NCBI GenBank assembly: GCA_016124635.1 | Contig: WGNJ01000004.1 | Span: forward strand, 1 to 64,000 | Length of the DNA: 64,000 bases | Reading direction: 5' to 3' | Source: Alphaproteobacteria bacterium | GTDB lineage: Bacteria > Pseudomonadota > Alphaproteobacteria > Micropepsales > Micropepsaceae | In this document: positions 1-8,023 of the stretch, in pieces | Layout: every line of letters starts with the position of its first letter | Numbering within the stretch: the first letter of the stretch is position 1 | Position numbers and translations under genes: made by a program | The notes under the pieces: generated by a model | Database searches by the model: none | Seen by the model: the letters and a program-made list of their open reading frames with translations, nothing else | Told to the model about the DNA's origin: nothing

Positions 1-123
1 CCGTTCTGCGCGAGACGGCGATCGGTGCGCGCGTAGAGTTGAGAAATCGATCTGATGTTCGTTCGTTTTGATTCGGCGCTGGAACGCAATGGCGCCGTCG
101 CACAAGCGTCAAAATGCTGCGCG

Positions 124-594
124 TCAACGTATCGGAACGCGCCCGTTGAGGCCGAGAATCCAACGCATGCATTGGTGGCCGGCATCGACCGGTGCGCAAT
201 ACATCAGCGGACAGCCGCCGACGATGCATTTGATGCCCAGTCGTTGGCATTCATTCACGGCGTCGTCGGAAGCGCTTCCGTCCCCAAACGCGCGGTGAAA
301 CCAGACATTTTGAATCTTCTTCTCCGCGCACTGCCGTACGATTTCCAAGCCGGTCCGAGGATGCGAGGCCACGACGACGCCGTCGATCGGATCCGGCAGC
401 GAGCGGATGTCGAGAAACGGCTTTACACCCTCGACTTCGCTCGCATTCGGATTGACCGCGAACACCTCGAACCCGCTTTTCTTCAGTTTGCGAAAGACGG
501 CGTTCGCAGCCTGGTTGGCCTGGCGCGACACGCCCGTCACCGCGATCCGCTTGCCCGAAAGGAAATCGGAAACGCTGTCCGGCAACTTGCTCAT
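124..594 (-). CDS. CoA-binding domain protein
   Basis: A 156-aa protein that is essentially one Rossmann-like CoA-binding domain. It starts with a GKRIAVTGVS nucleotide-type loop and continues with FEVFAVNPNA, VVVASHP and VWFHRAFGDGS segments typical of the succinyl-CoA-synthetase alpha-like CoA-binding family. The ATG at 594 is chosen because GGAGG lies six bases upstream; an in-frame start at 636 has no such site. It stands alone, transcribed away from the dioxygenase gene at 806. An FNR-type box at 648-661 is centred about 60 bp upstream of the start, which fits activation under low oxygen. Free-standing proteins of this family often lie near ADP-forming acyl-CoA synthetases, as here (5351). 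The substrate is unknown. Confidence 0.85.
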   Translation of the reverse strand: MSKLPDSVSDFLSGKRIAVTGVSRQANQAANAVFRKLKKSGFEVFAVNPNASEVEGVKPFLDIRSLPDPIDGVVVASHPRTGLEIVRQCAEKKIQNVWFHRAFGDGSASDDAVNECQRLGIKCIVGGCPLMYCAPVDAGHQCMRWILGLNGRVPIR

Positions 595-647
595 GGCCGC
601 CTCCAATGGTTCGCGCCAAGCATGGGCGAGAGCCAACAGCGAAGGCC

Positions 648-661
648 TTGACTGAGATCAA
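648..661. promoter_or_regulatory. FNR/FixK-type box upstream of the CoA-binding gene
   Basis: TTGACTGAGATCAA matches the FNR/FixK palindrome TTGAT-N4-ATCAA with one mismatch. Its centre is 60 bp before the ATG at 594 on the minus strand. Activation from about -41.5 would leave a 5' leader of about 19 nt. Confidence 0.65.
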
Positions 662-805
662 GGCCCGAAGACGTTCCCCTAGCCGCACCGAGTTTCCTTT
701 CCATTCGAACCGCAAACATCGGCCGAAACGCAGGAGCCTCGACAATCGACATCACATCCGCTTTGCTGAAGGCTTGTTGCGCGAGACCCAAAAGGAGCGC
801 TTCGC

Positions 806-1699
806 ATGCCCGAGCTTGTCGCGCTGCCTGCGACTGCATCTGCCGAGCAGGCAATGGAGGTGTTGAGACGCGACGGCGCGTTGATCCTCGCCGACTTGCT
901 GACGACACCGCAGGTTGATGCGCTGCTTGCCGAGCTGATGCCCTACATTCAGGCGACGCCCCCCGGCCGTGACGCTTTCTCGGGTGACAAGACCACACGC
1001 ACTGGTGCGTTGGTCGCGCGCTCACCACGGGTGCGTCCGCTCGTGACTGACCCGCGCATCCTCAAGCTTTGCGATCATCTTTTGCTGCCATCCGCCGAAC
1101 GCTATCAGCTGCACTTGACGCAGGTCATCCGCATCCAGCCTGGCCAAGGCGCACAGCCAATCCACCGCGATCGCTGGGCATGGGGTACGCACCTCAAGGG
1201 TATCGAGCCGCAACTTAACACCATCTGGGCGTTGACGGACTTCACCAAAGCGAACGGCGCGACGCAGGTCGTTCCGGGCTCCGTCGACTGGCCGGATAAC
1301 CGCAGGCCGGAAACTCGCGAGATCACTTGGGCCGAGATGCCGCGTGGCTCCGCGCTCGTCTACACGGGATCGGTGTTCCATGGCGGCGGCGCAAACGTGG
1401 CGAACACAGATCGCATCGGCCTGAATATCACCTACTCGCTGGCATGGCTCAGGCAAGAGGAAAACCAGTACCTTGCCTGTCCGCCGGAAGTCGCACGCGC
1501 GCTCGATCCCGCTCTGCAGCGATTGATCGGTTATACGATGGGCTCTTACGCACTCGGGTATTACACGCCGCCGCTCGCCCCTGGGCTGGGGCCGGAGGTC
1601 GTGCCGCCGGAATATGCGCTGTCAGGCGACGCAGAGAGCTCACGCCTTGGTTCGGCCGCACTCCTAGACTCGCTTGTGGCAGCGGTGCGCGACCAGTAG
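806..1699 (+). CDS. phytanoyl-CoA dioxygenase (PhyH) family protein
   Basis: A 297-aa non-haem Fe(II)/2-oxoglutarate dioxygenase of the PhyH type. The iron-binding triad is visible: H120 and D122 in PIHRDRWAWG, and H192 in GSVFHGGGANV. R203 downstream is a good candidate for binding 2-oxoglutarate. The family hydroxylates acyl-CoAs, small molecules or amino-acid-like substrates, and the substrate cannot be read from the sequence. AAGGAG precedes the ATG. It is followed by a secreted protein (1761) and a sulfotransferase (2592) on the same strand, with gaps of 61 and 9 bp, so the three may form an operon that hydroxylates and then sulfates a metabolite; that link is inference. Confidence 0.85.
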   Translation: MPELVALPATASAEQAMEVLRRDGALILADLLTTPQVDALLAELMPYIQATPPGRDAFSGDKTTRTGALVARSPRVRPLVTDPRILKLCDHLLLPSAERYQLHLTQVIRIQPGQGAQPIHRDRWAWGTHLKGIEPQLNTIWALTDFTKANGATQVVPGSVDWPDNRRPETREITWAEMPRGSALVYTGSVFHGGGANVANTDRIGLNITYSLAWLRQEENQYLACPPEVARALDPALQRLIGYTMGSYALGYYTPPLAPGLGPEVVPPEYALSGDAESSRLGSAALLDSLVAAVRDQ

Positions 1700-1760
1700 C
1701 TCCCATTTGCCGGGAGACCGGCAGACGGATAGGCTTCGCCGCCATTCTGGGGAGGCCAAC

Positions 1761-2582
1761 ATGAAGGCTGCTGTTCTTGGCCTGCTCGCACTGAGTGCTG
1801 TTCTGGCCACGCAAGCACGTGCGGCAACGCCCGCGCCTCCTCGGTCATTGTTCGACGCCGCGGTCGCCGTCGACAAGATCACCGTACCCGCCAAGGGCGA
1901 CGAGCCGAAAGCGCGGATCGTTTGCCACTATTTTCCGCGTTTTATGGTCAAGGTGATCGATGAAGGTGATGTCGGCGCATCGCAGCTCTCCATCGTCCCG
2001 AGCAACACGGCGCACAAGCCGAAATGTCAGCAAGCCAACGCAGCCGATGAAAAGGTCGTAAACGCCGACGATTGGAGCGGCTACTTCAAAGGAGTCAAAG
2101 GCGACTTCATCTTCTTCGACGCCGACGACGGTGTGAACGGCGGCCTCGGCTTTGCCGTCTTCGACGCCGACGCCAAGATGGTGTTCGAGGACTCGGCCTT
2201 CGGCCCGTTGCACCAGGTCGCGCTCGCCGGCTCGACCCTGACCATCAAATATCAACGCGTTGCCACGGCAAGCTGCTCAGTCGCAAAAGACGGCGCCTCA
2301 TGTTGGACAAAGGCCGCCGCTGAAGTCGGCGTTGCGGCTGCGCCGCAACCGGATTGTTCAGGCGGCTATCTCAAGGCGAAAACCACCATGGCGAAGGGCC
2401 GCTGCGACGCGGACAGAACGCCGACACAAGCCTGCATGGATAAAACCTTGAAGGAGCTCGACGCGCAGAGCTGGAACGATGCACCGTCCGTGTTCATCTT
2501 CGAGGCGCAAACCACGATCACCGGCGGTAAGCCGACAACGATCGCGCTTAGTCCCGCCCTCTCCTGCCACCCATCGGATTGA
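1761..2582 (+). CDS. secreted protein of unknown function
   Basis: A 273-aa protein with a clear Sec signal peptide (about residues 1-21, with ATQARAA at the likely cleavage site). I do not recognise a family. The mature part has cysteines, including CHYFPRF, KPKCQQ, ASCSV, SCWTK and ACMDK, that could form disulfides in the periplasm. The ATG at 1761 has GGGGAGG upstream; a longer reading frame opens at 1674 inside the end of the dioxygenase gene, but it would bury the signal peptide. It sits 9 bp before the sulfotransferase gene, suggesting co-transcription. Confidence 0.75.
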   Translation: MKAAVLGLLALSAVLATQARAATPAPPRSLFDAAVAVDKITVPAKGDEPKARIVCHYFPRFMVKVIDEGDVGASQLSIVPSNTAHKPKCQQANAADEKVVNADDWSGYFKGVKGDFIFFDADDGVNGGLGFAVFDADAKMVFEDSAFGPLHQVALAGSTLTIKYQRVATASCSVAKDGASCWTKAAAEVGVAAAPQPDCSGGYLKAKTTMAKGRCDADRTPTQACMDKTLKELDAQSWNDAPSVFIFEAQTTITGGKPTTIALSPALSCHPSD

Positions 2583-2591
2583 TCCCACACA

Positions 2592-3209
2592 ATGCCGCTC
2601 AAAATAGTAGGCACCGGCCTCGGCCGCACCGGAACGATGTCGCTCAAGCGCGCGCTTGAGATGCTCGGGTTTGGGCCCTGCCACCACATGATGGAGGTTT
2701 TTCAGCATCCAGAATCTGTGCCGCTCTGGATCGAAGCGGCCAAAGGCAGGCCCAGCTGGGATGCGATCTTCAAGGACTACGCCTCAGCCGTCGACTATCC
2801 GAGCTGCAAGTTCTGGCGTGAGCTGACCGCGTACTATTCGGACGCATATGTGCTGCACTCCGTACGTGACCCCAACAGGTGGTTCGATTCGACCCAGGCG
2901 ACGATCTTCTCGGAAACATCGCCCGCCCTCAACGCACCACCGCCGATGAACGAATTCTTCGCCGCGATACTCGGGGACTTCGGCGATAGGATTCATGATC
3001 GCGATTTCATGATCGCCTACTTCAAGCGGCACACGGAAGAAGTCGAGCGGACAATTCCGAAGAAACGCCTACTTGTTTACGAGGCCGGTCAAGGTTGGGA
3101 ACCGCTCTGCAGTTTCCTCGGCGTATCGGTGCCGAGCGAACCGTTCCCGCTCGTCAACACACGCGAGGAGTTCATTGCACGCCGCGCCGCGCAGACGAAA
3201 AACGCCTAG
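2592..3209 (+). CDS. sulfotransferase family protein
   Basis: A 205-aa protein with the PAPS 5'-phosphosulfate loop at the N-terminus (GTGLGRTGTMSLKRAL) and the 3'-phosphate-binding stretch SVRDPNRWFDS near residue 95. This is the short sulfotransferase type (Sulfotransfer_4-like) found in many bacteria and fungi. It has no signal peptide, so it is cytoplasmic. It would transfer sulfate from PAPS to an alcohol or amine acceptor; the acceptor is unknown. It is the last gene of the possible 806-3209 operon and converges on the PEBP gene. Confidence 0.85.
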   Translation: MPLKIVGTGLGRTGTMSLKRALEMLGFGPCHHMMEVFQHPESVPLWIEAAKGRPSWDAIFKDYASAVDYPSCKFWRELTAYYSDAYVLHSVRDPNRWFDSTQATIFSETSPALNAPPPMNEFFAAILGDFGDRIHDRDFMIAYFKRHTEEVERTIPKKRLLVYEAGQGWEPLCSFLGVSVPSEPFPLVNTREEFIARRAAQTKNA

Positions 3210-3213
3210 GCGC

Positions 3214-3738
3214 TCAGCGCCCGTAGGTGGCGGTGAATGACGCTTTATCGATCGCGATCCGAGTGAGCGCGTCCCTCACAACCCGCGCGCGCTCGTCGGG
3301 TGCGATGGAGACCGTCGGACTTGGCAGCGCCCAGACTGTAAATTGATAGTGGTGCTGACCCGAGCCCCGAGGCGGACACGGACCGCCGTACGCCATCTCG
3401 CCGAAATTGTTCGCGACGACCTTCGCCGGCGCCTTCAAGCCGATCGCTCCGCGTTGCAGGGACACGGTCGACGGCGGCAGGTTCACGACGATCCAGTGCG
3501 AGAAATCATCCGGCTTCACGTCGATATCGATGACAGTCAGCACGAAGCTTTTCGTGCCGGCTGGTGCGCCGCTCCAGGCGAGCTGCGGCGAGATGTTTTC
3601 TCCGCCGCACAGAGAGTGAACATAGGCCTTGCCGACGACCGCGCCGTCCTTCACATCCGCACTCGTCAACGTCATCGCAGCGTGGGCGGAGCCGGCAGCA
3701 GCAACAAATACGGCAAGAAGCATCGCTGCGAGCCTCAT
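3214..3738 (-). CDS. YbhB/YbcL family (PEBP/Raf kinase inhibitor-like) protein
   Basis: A 174-aa phosphatidylethanolamine-binding-like protein. A signal peptide (MRLAAMLLAVFVAAAGSAHA) is followed by the family signatures SPQLAWSGAPAGTKSFVLTVIDIDV, FSHWIVVNLP and YGGPCPPRGSGQHHYQFTVWAL. Bacterial members are periplasmic or cytosolic, and their role is poorly defined. The start at 3738 is chosen over the longer frame because it begins the signal peptide and has GGAGGG about nine bases upstream. It diverges from fnrL and shares that intergenic region, including the FNR box. Confidence 0.9.
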   Translation of the reverse strand: MRLAAMLLAVFVAAAGSAHAAMTLTSADVKDGAVVGKAYVHSLCGGENISPQLAWSGAPAGTKSFVLTVIDIDVKPDDFSHWIVVNLPPSTVSLQRGAIGLKAPAKVVANNFGEMAYGGPCPPRGSGQHHYQFTVWALPSPTVSIAPDERARVVRDALTRIAIDKASFTATYGR

Positions 3739-3829
3739 GCGACATGCCCTCCATCTGGTTGCATCAGCCAACTTTATCCGTGGCGTCAGGTTCCCGCCAA
3801 CTCGCCCACGCCCCGAAATCGGCGGACTC

Positions 3830-3843
3830 TTGACCTGGATCAA
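3830..3843. promoter_or_regulatory. FNR-type box in the fnrL promoter
   Basis: TTGACCTGGATCAA matches TTGAT-N4-ATCAA at all but one position. It is centred about 69 bp before the fnrL start at 3906 and about 98 bp before the divergent PEBP start. Autoregulation of fnrL is the simplest reading. Confidence 0.7.
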
Positions 3844-3905
3844 TTTTCGACTTCACAGCGGATGCCACCTTGAACAAACGCTAAGGCTCTTTACGGCACG
3901 CGAAA

Positions 3906-4670
3906 TTGACCCGACCACCGCCCGAAAGCCCTCAACCACAGTCGGACGCCGAGCGCGAATTGCGGAACCGCTTGGGCCGACCGTCACCCTGCGATCATTG
4001 CGGGGCACGGGCTTACAGTTTCTGCGATGCGCTGGAGGGTCAAGAATTCCAGCGCTTGGCGGCGATGTCGCTGTCGCGACGCTTTGAACCGCATCAAACC
4101 ATTGTCGAAGAGGGTCAGCCCGCCGACTTCCTCATCAACGTCACGGCGGGTACCGTCAAGCTCTTCCGTACACTGAGCGACGGTCGTGTGCAAATCGTCG
4201 GCTTTCTGAAGCGCGGCGATTTCCTCGGCGTGCCGGCGGGCGGCGCTTACAACGTCGGCGCCGAAGCGATTTCGCCGGTCGAAACGTGCAACTTCTCGCG
4301 TCCACCCTTCGAACGCTTACTGAACGACAATCCGACGCTCGAGCATCGGCTCTTCCAGATGGCGTCGAACGAAGTCGCGGCCGCGCGCGATCACCTGCTG
4401 CTGCTTGGCCGCAAGACCGCGCGCGAACGCGTAGCCACATTCTTGAACCTCATGGTCGACAAGGCGCAGTGCGGACATGCGGCGACGCCGTGCCTCGACC
4501 TTCCCATGACGCGTGCGGAGATCGCCGACTATCTCGGCATGACGATGGAAACGGTCAGCCGCGTGCTGGGTGCGTTCAAGAGCGACGGATTGATCTCGAC
4601 GACGTCGCCGAGTGAAATTACCCTTCTCAATCCGGATAGGCTGAAGAAGGTCGCCGAAGGCGAAGCCTAG
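3906..4670 (+). CDS. fnrL: FNR-type oxygen-responsive transcription regulator
   Basis: A 254-aa Crp/Fnr family regulator. Cysteines C29, C32 and C40 (C-X2-C-X7-C) plus C128 (VETCNF) match the four ligands of an oxygen-labile 4Fe-4S cluster in FNR. A cNMP-like sensor domain spans about 45-165. The C-terminal winged helix carries AEIADYLGMTMETVSRVLGAF; E215, S218 and R219 are the residues that in FNR read TTGA half-sites. The start is read as TTG at 3906; a later start would risk losing the N-terminal cysteines. TTGA-N6-TCAA boxes precede this gene (3830), the CoA-binding gene (648) and the flavodoxin gene (5302), so it probably controls its own neighbourhood. Its 3' end overlaps the convergent flavodoxin gene by 4 bp. 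Confidence 0.9.
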   Translation: MTRPPPESPQPQSDAERELRNRLGRPSPCDHCGARAYSFCDALEGQEFQRLAAMSLSRRFEPHQTIVEEGQPADFLINVTAGTVKLFRTLSDGRVQIVGFLKRGDFLGVPAGGAYNVGAEAISPVETCNFSRPPFERLLNDNPTLEHRLFQMASNEVAAARDHLLLLGRKTARERVATFLNLMVDKAQCGHAATPCLDLPMTRAEIADYLGMTMETVSRVLGAFKSDGLISTTSPSEITLLNPDRLKKVAEGEA

Positions 4671-5239
4671 GATTGCGCCATCGTACGTTTGCCGGCGGCC
4701 TCGACGGTCGCGACGAAATCGTCGGTCGCCCGCGTCAACGCAACCCAGTCGGTCAGCTCGAGATCCTTGCTCGTGTCTGTTGACACGCCCTTCTGATAGG
4801 CGATCAGCTTCATGCCCCAACGCTTGAAGAAGTCGTATTGCGTATAGCGAAACGCTCCGGCGACGTTGTGGGTCTCGCCGGGCTTCCACCCGGTGTCCTC
4901 CAGGAACTTGCTCGTGCACTCGGCCAGGCCCTTGATGTCGTCGGCGTCCTTGCTAGCTGCCGACAACGACACCGGCAGGAACACGGTCCGCATCCCGTTC
5001 AGTGTCTGGTGCCGTTCCCGGATGAATTCCTCGATCGACGTCTGAAATTTGCCGACGTGTAATGAGCAGGCGATGATCACTCCGTCATAACTCCGCAGTT
5101 TCACGTCTGCGATCGAGGGGTCCGTAGCGTCGAGCAAATCGACGTTTTGATTGTGCACCTTGATTCGATCGGCTACGAACTGCGCGATTTTACGTGTCTG
5201 CCCTTCGGTTGTTGCGTAGACGACCAAGAAAAACATCAT
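4667..5239 (-). CDS. hemG: flavodoxin-domain protein, HemG (protoporphyrinogen oxidase)-like
   Basis: A 190-aa long-flavodoxin-type protein. The FMN phosphate loop is YATTEGQTRKIA (residues 8-19). VIIACSLHVGKFQTSIEEFI, the VAGAFRYTQYDFFKRWGMKLI stretch and the C-terminal DLELTDW closely follow the layout of E. coli HemG, the quinone-linked protoporphyrinogen IX dehydrogenase that lets haem be made without oxygen. An FNR box at 5302-5315 sits 65-70 bp upstream, consistent with use at low oxygen. Either of two tandem ATG codons (5239 or 5236) may be used; GGAG precedes them. A non-haem flavodoxin-domain role is possible, so the symbol is a proposal. Confidence 0.7.
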   Translation of the reverse strand: MMFFLVVYATTEGQTRKIAQFVADRIKVHNQNVDLLDATDPSIADVKLRSYDGVIIACSLHVGKFQTSIEEFIRERHQTLNGMRTVFLPVSLSAASKDADDIKGLAECTSKFLEDTGWKPGETHNVAGAFRYTQYDFFKRWGMKLIAYQKGVSTDTSKDLELTDWVALTRATDDFVATVEAAGKRTMAQS

Positions 5240-5301
5240 ACTCTCCTGATAAGGAGGCGGCAGGAACCGCCTCCATCCTTGTCAAAGAGCCGCGATTGTC
5301 T

Positions 5302-5315
5302 TTGATCCACGTCAA
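5302..5315. promoter_or_regulatory. FNR-type box between the hemG-like and acyl-CoA synthetase genes
   Basis: TTGATCCACGTCAA fits TTGAT-N4-ATCAA with one mismatch. It is about 70 bp from the flavodoxin start, the same spacing as at fnrL, but only about 42 bp from the ATG of the synthetase gene. Activation is therefore more likely towards the flavodoxin gene. Confidence 0.65.
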
Positions 5316-5350
5316 CCGTTTCACCCTCCAGGCCATTACCCAAAGCGACC

Positions 5351-8023
5351 ATGTCCGTCCGCAATCTCGACAGCTTCTTCAAGCCCGCCAGCATCGCACT
5401 CATCGGCGCTAGCCGCGAGGCGAACAGCGTCGGCAACGTCGTCGCCCGCAACCTGATCACGTCGGGTTTCAAGAATCCGGTTTGGCTGGTTAATCCTCAT
5501 GGCGCCGAGATCTACGGTCAGCGTTTGTATCCGAGCGTTGCCGACCTGCCCTCCGTACCGGAGCTCGCGGTGATCGCGACACCCGCCTCGACCGTGCCCG
5601 GCCTCATCGCGCAAATCGGCGCGAAGGGAACCAAGGCCGCGGTCGTTCTCTCTGCGGGCTTCATGGAAGCGGGCGAGGAAGGCCGCGCGCGCCAAGCGCA
5701 GATGCTCGAAGCGGCCAAGCCCTACACCTTGCGCATCGTCGGTCCGAATTGCCTTGGCGTGCTCTCGCCGGCCGGCGCATTCAACGCCAGCTTCGCGCAT
5801 CGCATGCCGCAGAAAGGCGGCGTTGCATTGATCTCGCAGTCCGGCGCAATGCTCACCGCCATCATCGATTGGGCCGCGAGCCGCAATATTGGCTTCTCGC
5901 ATCTCGTCTCGTTCGGCGGCATGGCGGACGCCGACTTCGGCGACTTCTTGGATTACCTCGCCGCAGACGCAGAGACGCGCGCCGTCATCCTCTACATCGA
6001 GAGCGTTCGTCATGCGCGCAAGTTCATGTCGGCGGCGCGCCGCTGCTCGCGCATCAAGCCCGTGATCGTCATCAAGTCCGGCCGCTCGAGCGAAGGCGCC
6101 AAGGCCGCCCGCTCGCACACCGGCGCGCTCGCGGGCTCCGATGTCGTCTACGACGCAGCGTTTCGCCGCGGCGGCATGCTGCGCGTCGCGACCATCGAAG
6201 ATCTCTTTGAAGCGCTTGAGACGGCGTCGCGCAACGTCCGCGTCAGCGGCGATCGTCTCGCGATGCTGACGAACGGCGGCGGCGCCGGTGTGCTCGCCAC
6301 CGACTATTTGATGGAGAACGGCGGTCACCTTGCGAAATTGACGCCGTCGACGCTCGAGCAGCTCTCGGCCCACCTGCCGAAAACCTGGAGCCACGGCAAT
6401 CCTGTCGACATTGTCGGCGATGCGGGACCTGAGCGCTATCGCGCAAGCCTTGAGATTCTTCGCCGTGATCCGGGCGTCGATGCGATCGTCGCCATGAACT
6501 GTCCGGTCGCCGTCGCCGACTCGAGCGCCGCGGCCCAAGCCGTGATCGATGTGGTTGCCGAAGCCAAGAACGACGGCGGCCCGCCGGTCTTTGCCTCTTG
6601 GCTTGGCGAAGCAGCCGCGGCGCCGGCGCGCCACAAGCTCGAGGCCGCCGGCATCCCGCAGTTCCCGACGCCGGAGAACGCGGTCGAAGCCGTCTTGCGT
6701 CTCGCCAACTATCAACGTGCCCAGGCTTTGCTCGTCGAGGTCCCGCCGGCGACCGCTCGCGGCACCCACGATACCGAAGCGGCTCGCCGCATTGTCGAGA
6801 AGGCTGTGAAGGAGGGCCGCTCATGGCTCTCCCCGGTCGAAGCCCACGATATCCTGAAGGCCTACCGCATCCCGACCTGTGACCTGCGCGTTGCCACTAC
6901 GCCGCGCGAGGCCGCCGAGGCTGCGGCCGCCATCGGCTTTCCCGTCGCCATCAAGGTGAAATCGCCGGACATCCTTCACAAGTCGGATGTCGGCGGCGTA
7001 AAGCTCCATCTCCTGGACGCCGCCGGGGTCGAACGCGCCGCGCAGACGATGCTGCGAGAGATCGCCGAGAAGGCGCCGAACGCGAAGGTCGAAGGCTTCC
7101 TGGTCCAACCGATGGCGACCCGGCCGAGCGCGCACGAGCTCATCGTCGGTATCTCCGAAGATGAGCTCTTCGGCCCTGTCGTTCTCTTCGGCCAAGGCGG
7201 CACCGCTGTCGAAGTCATCGCCGACCGCGCGCTGGCGTTGCCGCCGCTCAACGCGGCACTGGCGCGCGATCTGATCTCGCGCACCCGCGTCTCGCGTCTG
7301 CTTGCCGGCTATCGCGATCGCCTTCCGGTGAATATCGATGCCGTCATCGACGTGCTGCTGTCGCTTCAGGACATCGCCGTCGAGCTGCCGCAGGTGAAGG
7401 AGCTCGACATCAATCCCCTATGGGCCGACCACAGCGGCGTCTTGGCGCTCGACGCGCGCATCCGTGTCGCGCCAGCCAAGCGCGCCGGCACCGATCGCTT
7501 CGCCATCAAGCCCTATCCGACCGAGCTCGTGCATACGATCGCCGACCGGAGCGGCAAGACTTACGGCCTTCGCCCGATCCGGCCTGAAGACGCCGACATC
7601 CTGCAGAAGACGGTCGCGGCGACGGCCCCGGAAGACATGCGCATGCGCTTCTTCTCAGGCCTGCGTCAGCTGCCCGACGCGCTCGCCAAACGCCTGACCC
7701 AAATCGATTACGACCGCGAGATGGCGTTTGTGCTCGAGGAAGGCGACGGTTCGATCGGCGGCGTCGTCCGCCTGTCGCTCGATCCCGATCACGTCCGCGG
7801 CGAGTACGCGATCATCCTGCGCACCGACCTCAAGGGCCGCGGCCTAGGTTACGCGATGATGGACGAGATCCTTCGCTACGCTCGTTCGCTCGGCGTCAAG
7901 CAAGTCTTCGGCGACGTGCTCGCCGAGAATACGCGCATGCTGAAGATGGCGGACGAATTCGGCTTCCGGCGAGAAGCGCACGGCCCCTCGCCCGGCGTCG
8001 TCGAAGTGACACTGAACCTCTAG
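5351..8023 (+). CDS. ADP-forming acyl-CoA synthetase / GNAT acetyltransferase fusion (Pat-like)
   Basis: An 890-aa, four-part protein of the Pat/YfiQ architecture. It has an N-terminal CoA-binding domain (1-135; GASREANSVGNVVARNL, GPNCLGVLSP), a succinyl-CoA-ligase-like domain (about 150-465), an ATP-grasp domain (about 490-705; AIKVKSPDILHKSDVGGV) and a GNAT domain (about 725-890; RGLGYAMMDEIL). In Pat enzymes the GNAT part acetylates lysines of acetyl-CoA synthetase and other proteins. The ligase part keeps H256 in the SHTGALAG loop, which I believe is the phospho-histidine loop of active ADP-forming synthetases; Salmonella Pat is thought to have lost it. Real ligase activity is thus possible. 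The tail overlaps the convergent acyl-CoA dehydrogenase gene by 4 bp. Confidence 0.9.
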   Translation: MSVRNLDSFFKPASIALIGASREANSVGNVVARNLITSGFKNPVWLVNPHGAEIYGQRLYPSVADLPSVPELAVIATPASTVPGLIAQIGAKGTKAAVVLSAGFMEAGEEGRARQAQMLEAAKPYTLRIVGPNCLGVLSPAGAFNASFAHRMPQKGGVALISQSGAMLTAIIDWAASRNIGFSHLVSFGGMADADFGDFLDYLAADAETRAVILYIESVRHARKFMSAARRCSRIKPVIVIKSGRSSEGAKAARSHTGALAGSDVVYDAAFRRGGMLRVATIEDLFEALETASRNVRVSGDRLAMLTNGGGAGVLATDYLMENGGHLAKLTPSTLEQLSAHLPKTWSHGNPVDIVGDAGPERYRASLEILRRDPGVDAIVAMNCPVAVADSSAAAQAVIDVVAEAKNDGGPPVFASWLGEAAAAPARHKLEAAGIPQFPTPENAVEAVLRLANYQRAQALLVEVPPATARGTHDTEAARRIVEKAVKEGRSWLSPVEAHDILKAYRIPTCDLRVATTPREAAEAAAAIGFPVAIKVKSPDILHKSDVGGVKLHLLDAAGVERAAQTMLREIAEKAPNAKVEGFLVQPMATRPSAHELIVGISEDELFGPVVLFGQGGTAVEVIADRALALPPLNAALARDLISRTRVSRLLAGYRDRLPVNIDAVIDVLLSLQDIAVELPQVKELDINPLWADHSGVLALDARIRVAPAKRAGTDRFAIKPYPTELVHTIADRSGKTYGLRPIRPEDADILQKTVAATAPEDMRMRFFSGLRQLPDALAKRLTQIDYDREMAFVLEEGDGSIGGVVRLSLDPDHVRGEYAIILRTDLKGRGLGYAMMDEILRYARSLGVKQVFGDVLAENTRMLKMADEFGFRREAHGPSPGVVEVTLNL

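Noticed and set aside
2569..2582. TTGATCCCACACAA resembling an FNR box
   Set aside because: The second half-site is CACAA rather than ATCAA, and it lies at the end of a coding gene.
5336..6769. 477-codon minus-strand frame opposite the acyl-CoA synthetase gene
   Set aside because: Arg/Asp/His-rich antisense frame produced by GC-rich codon bias; no ribosome site or recognisable domain.
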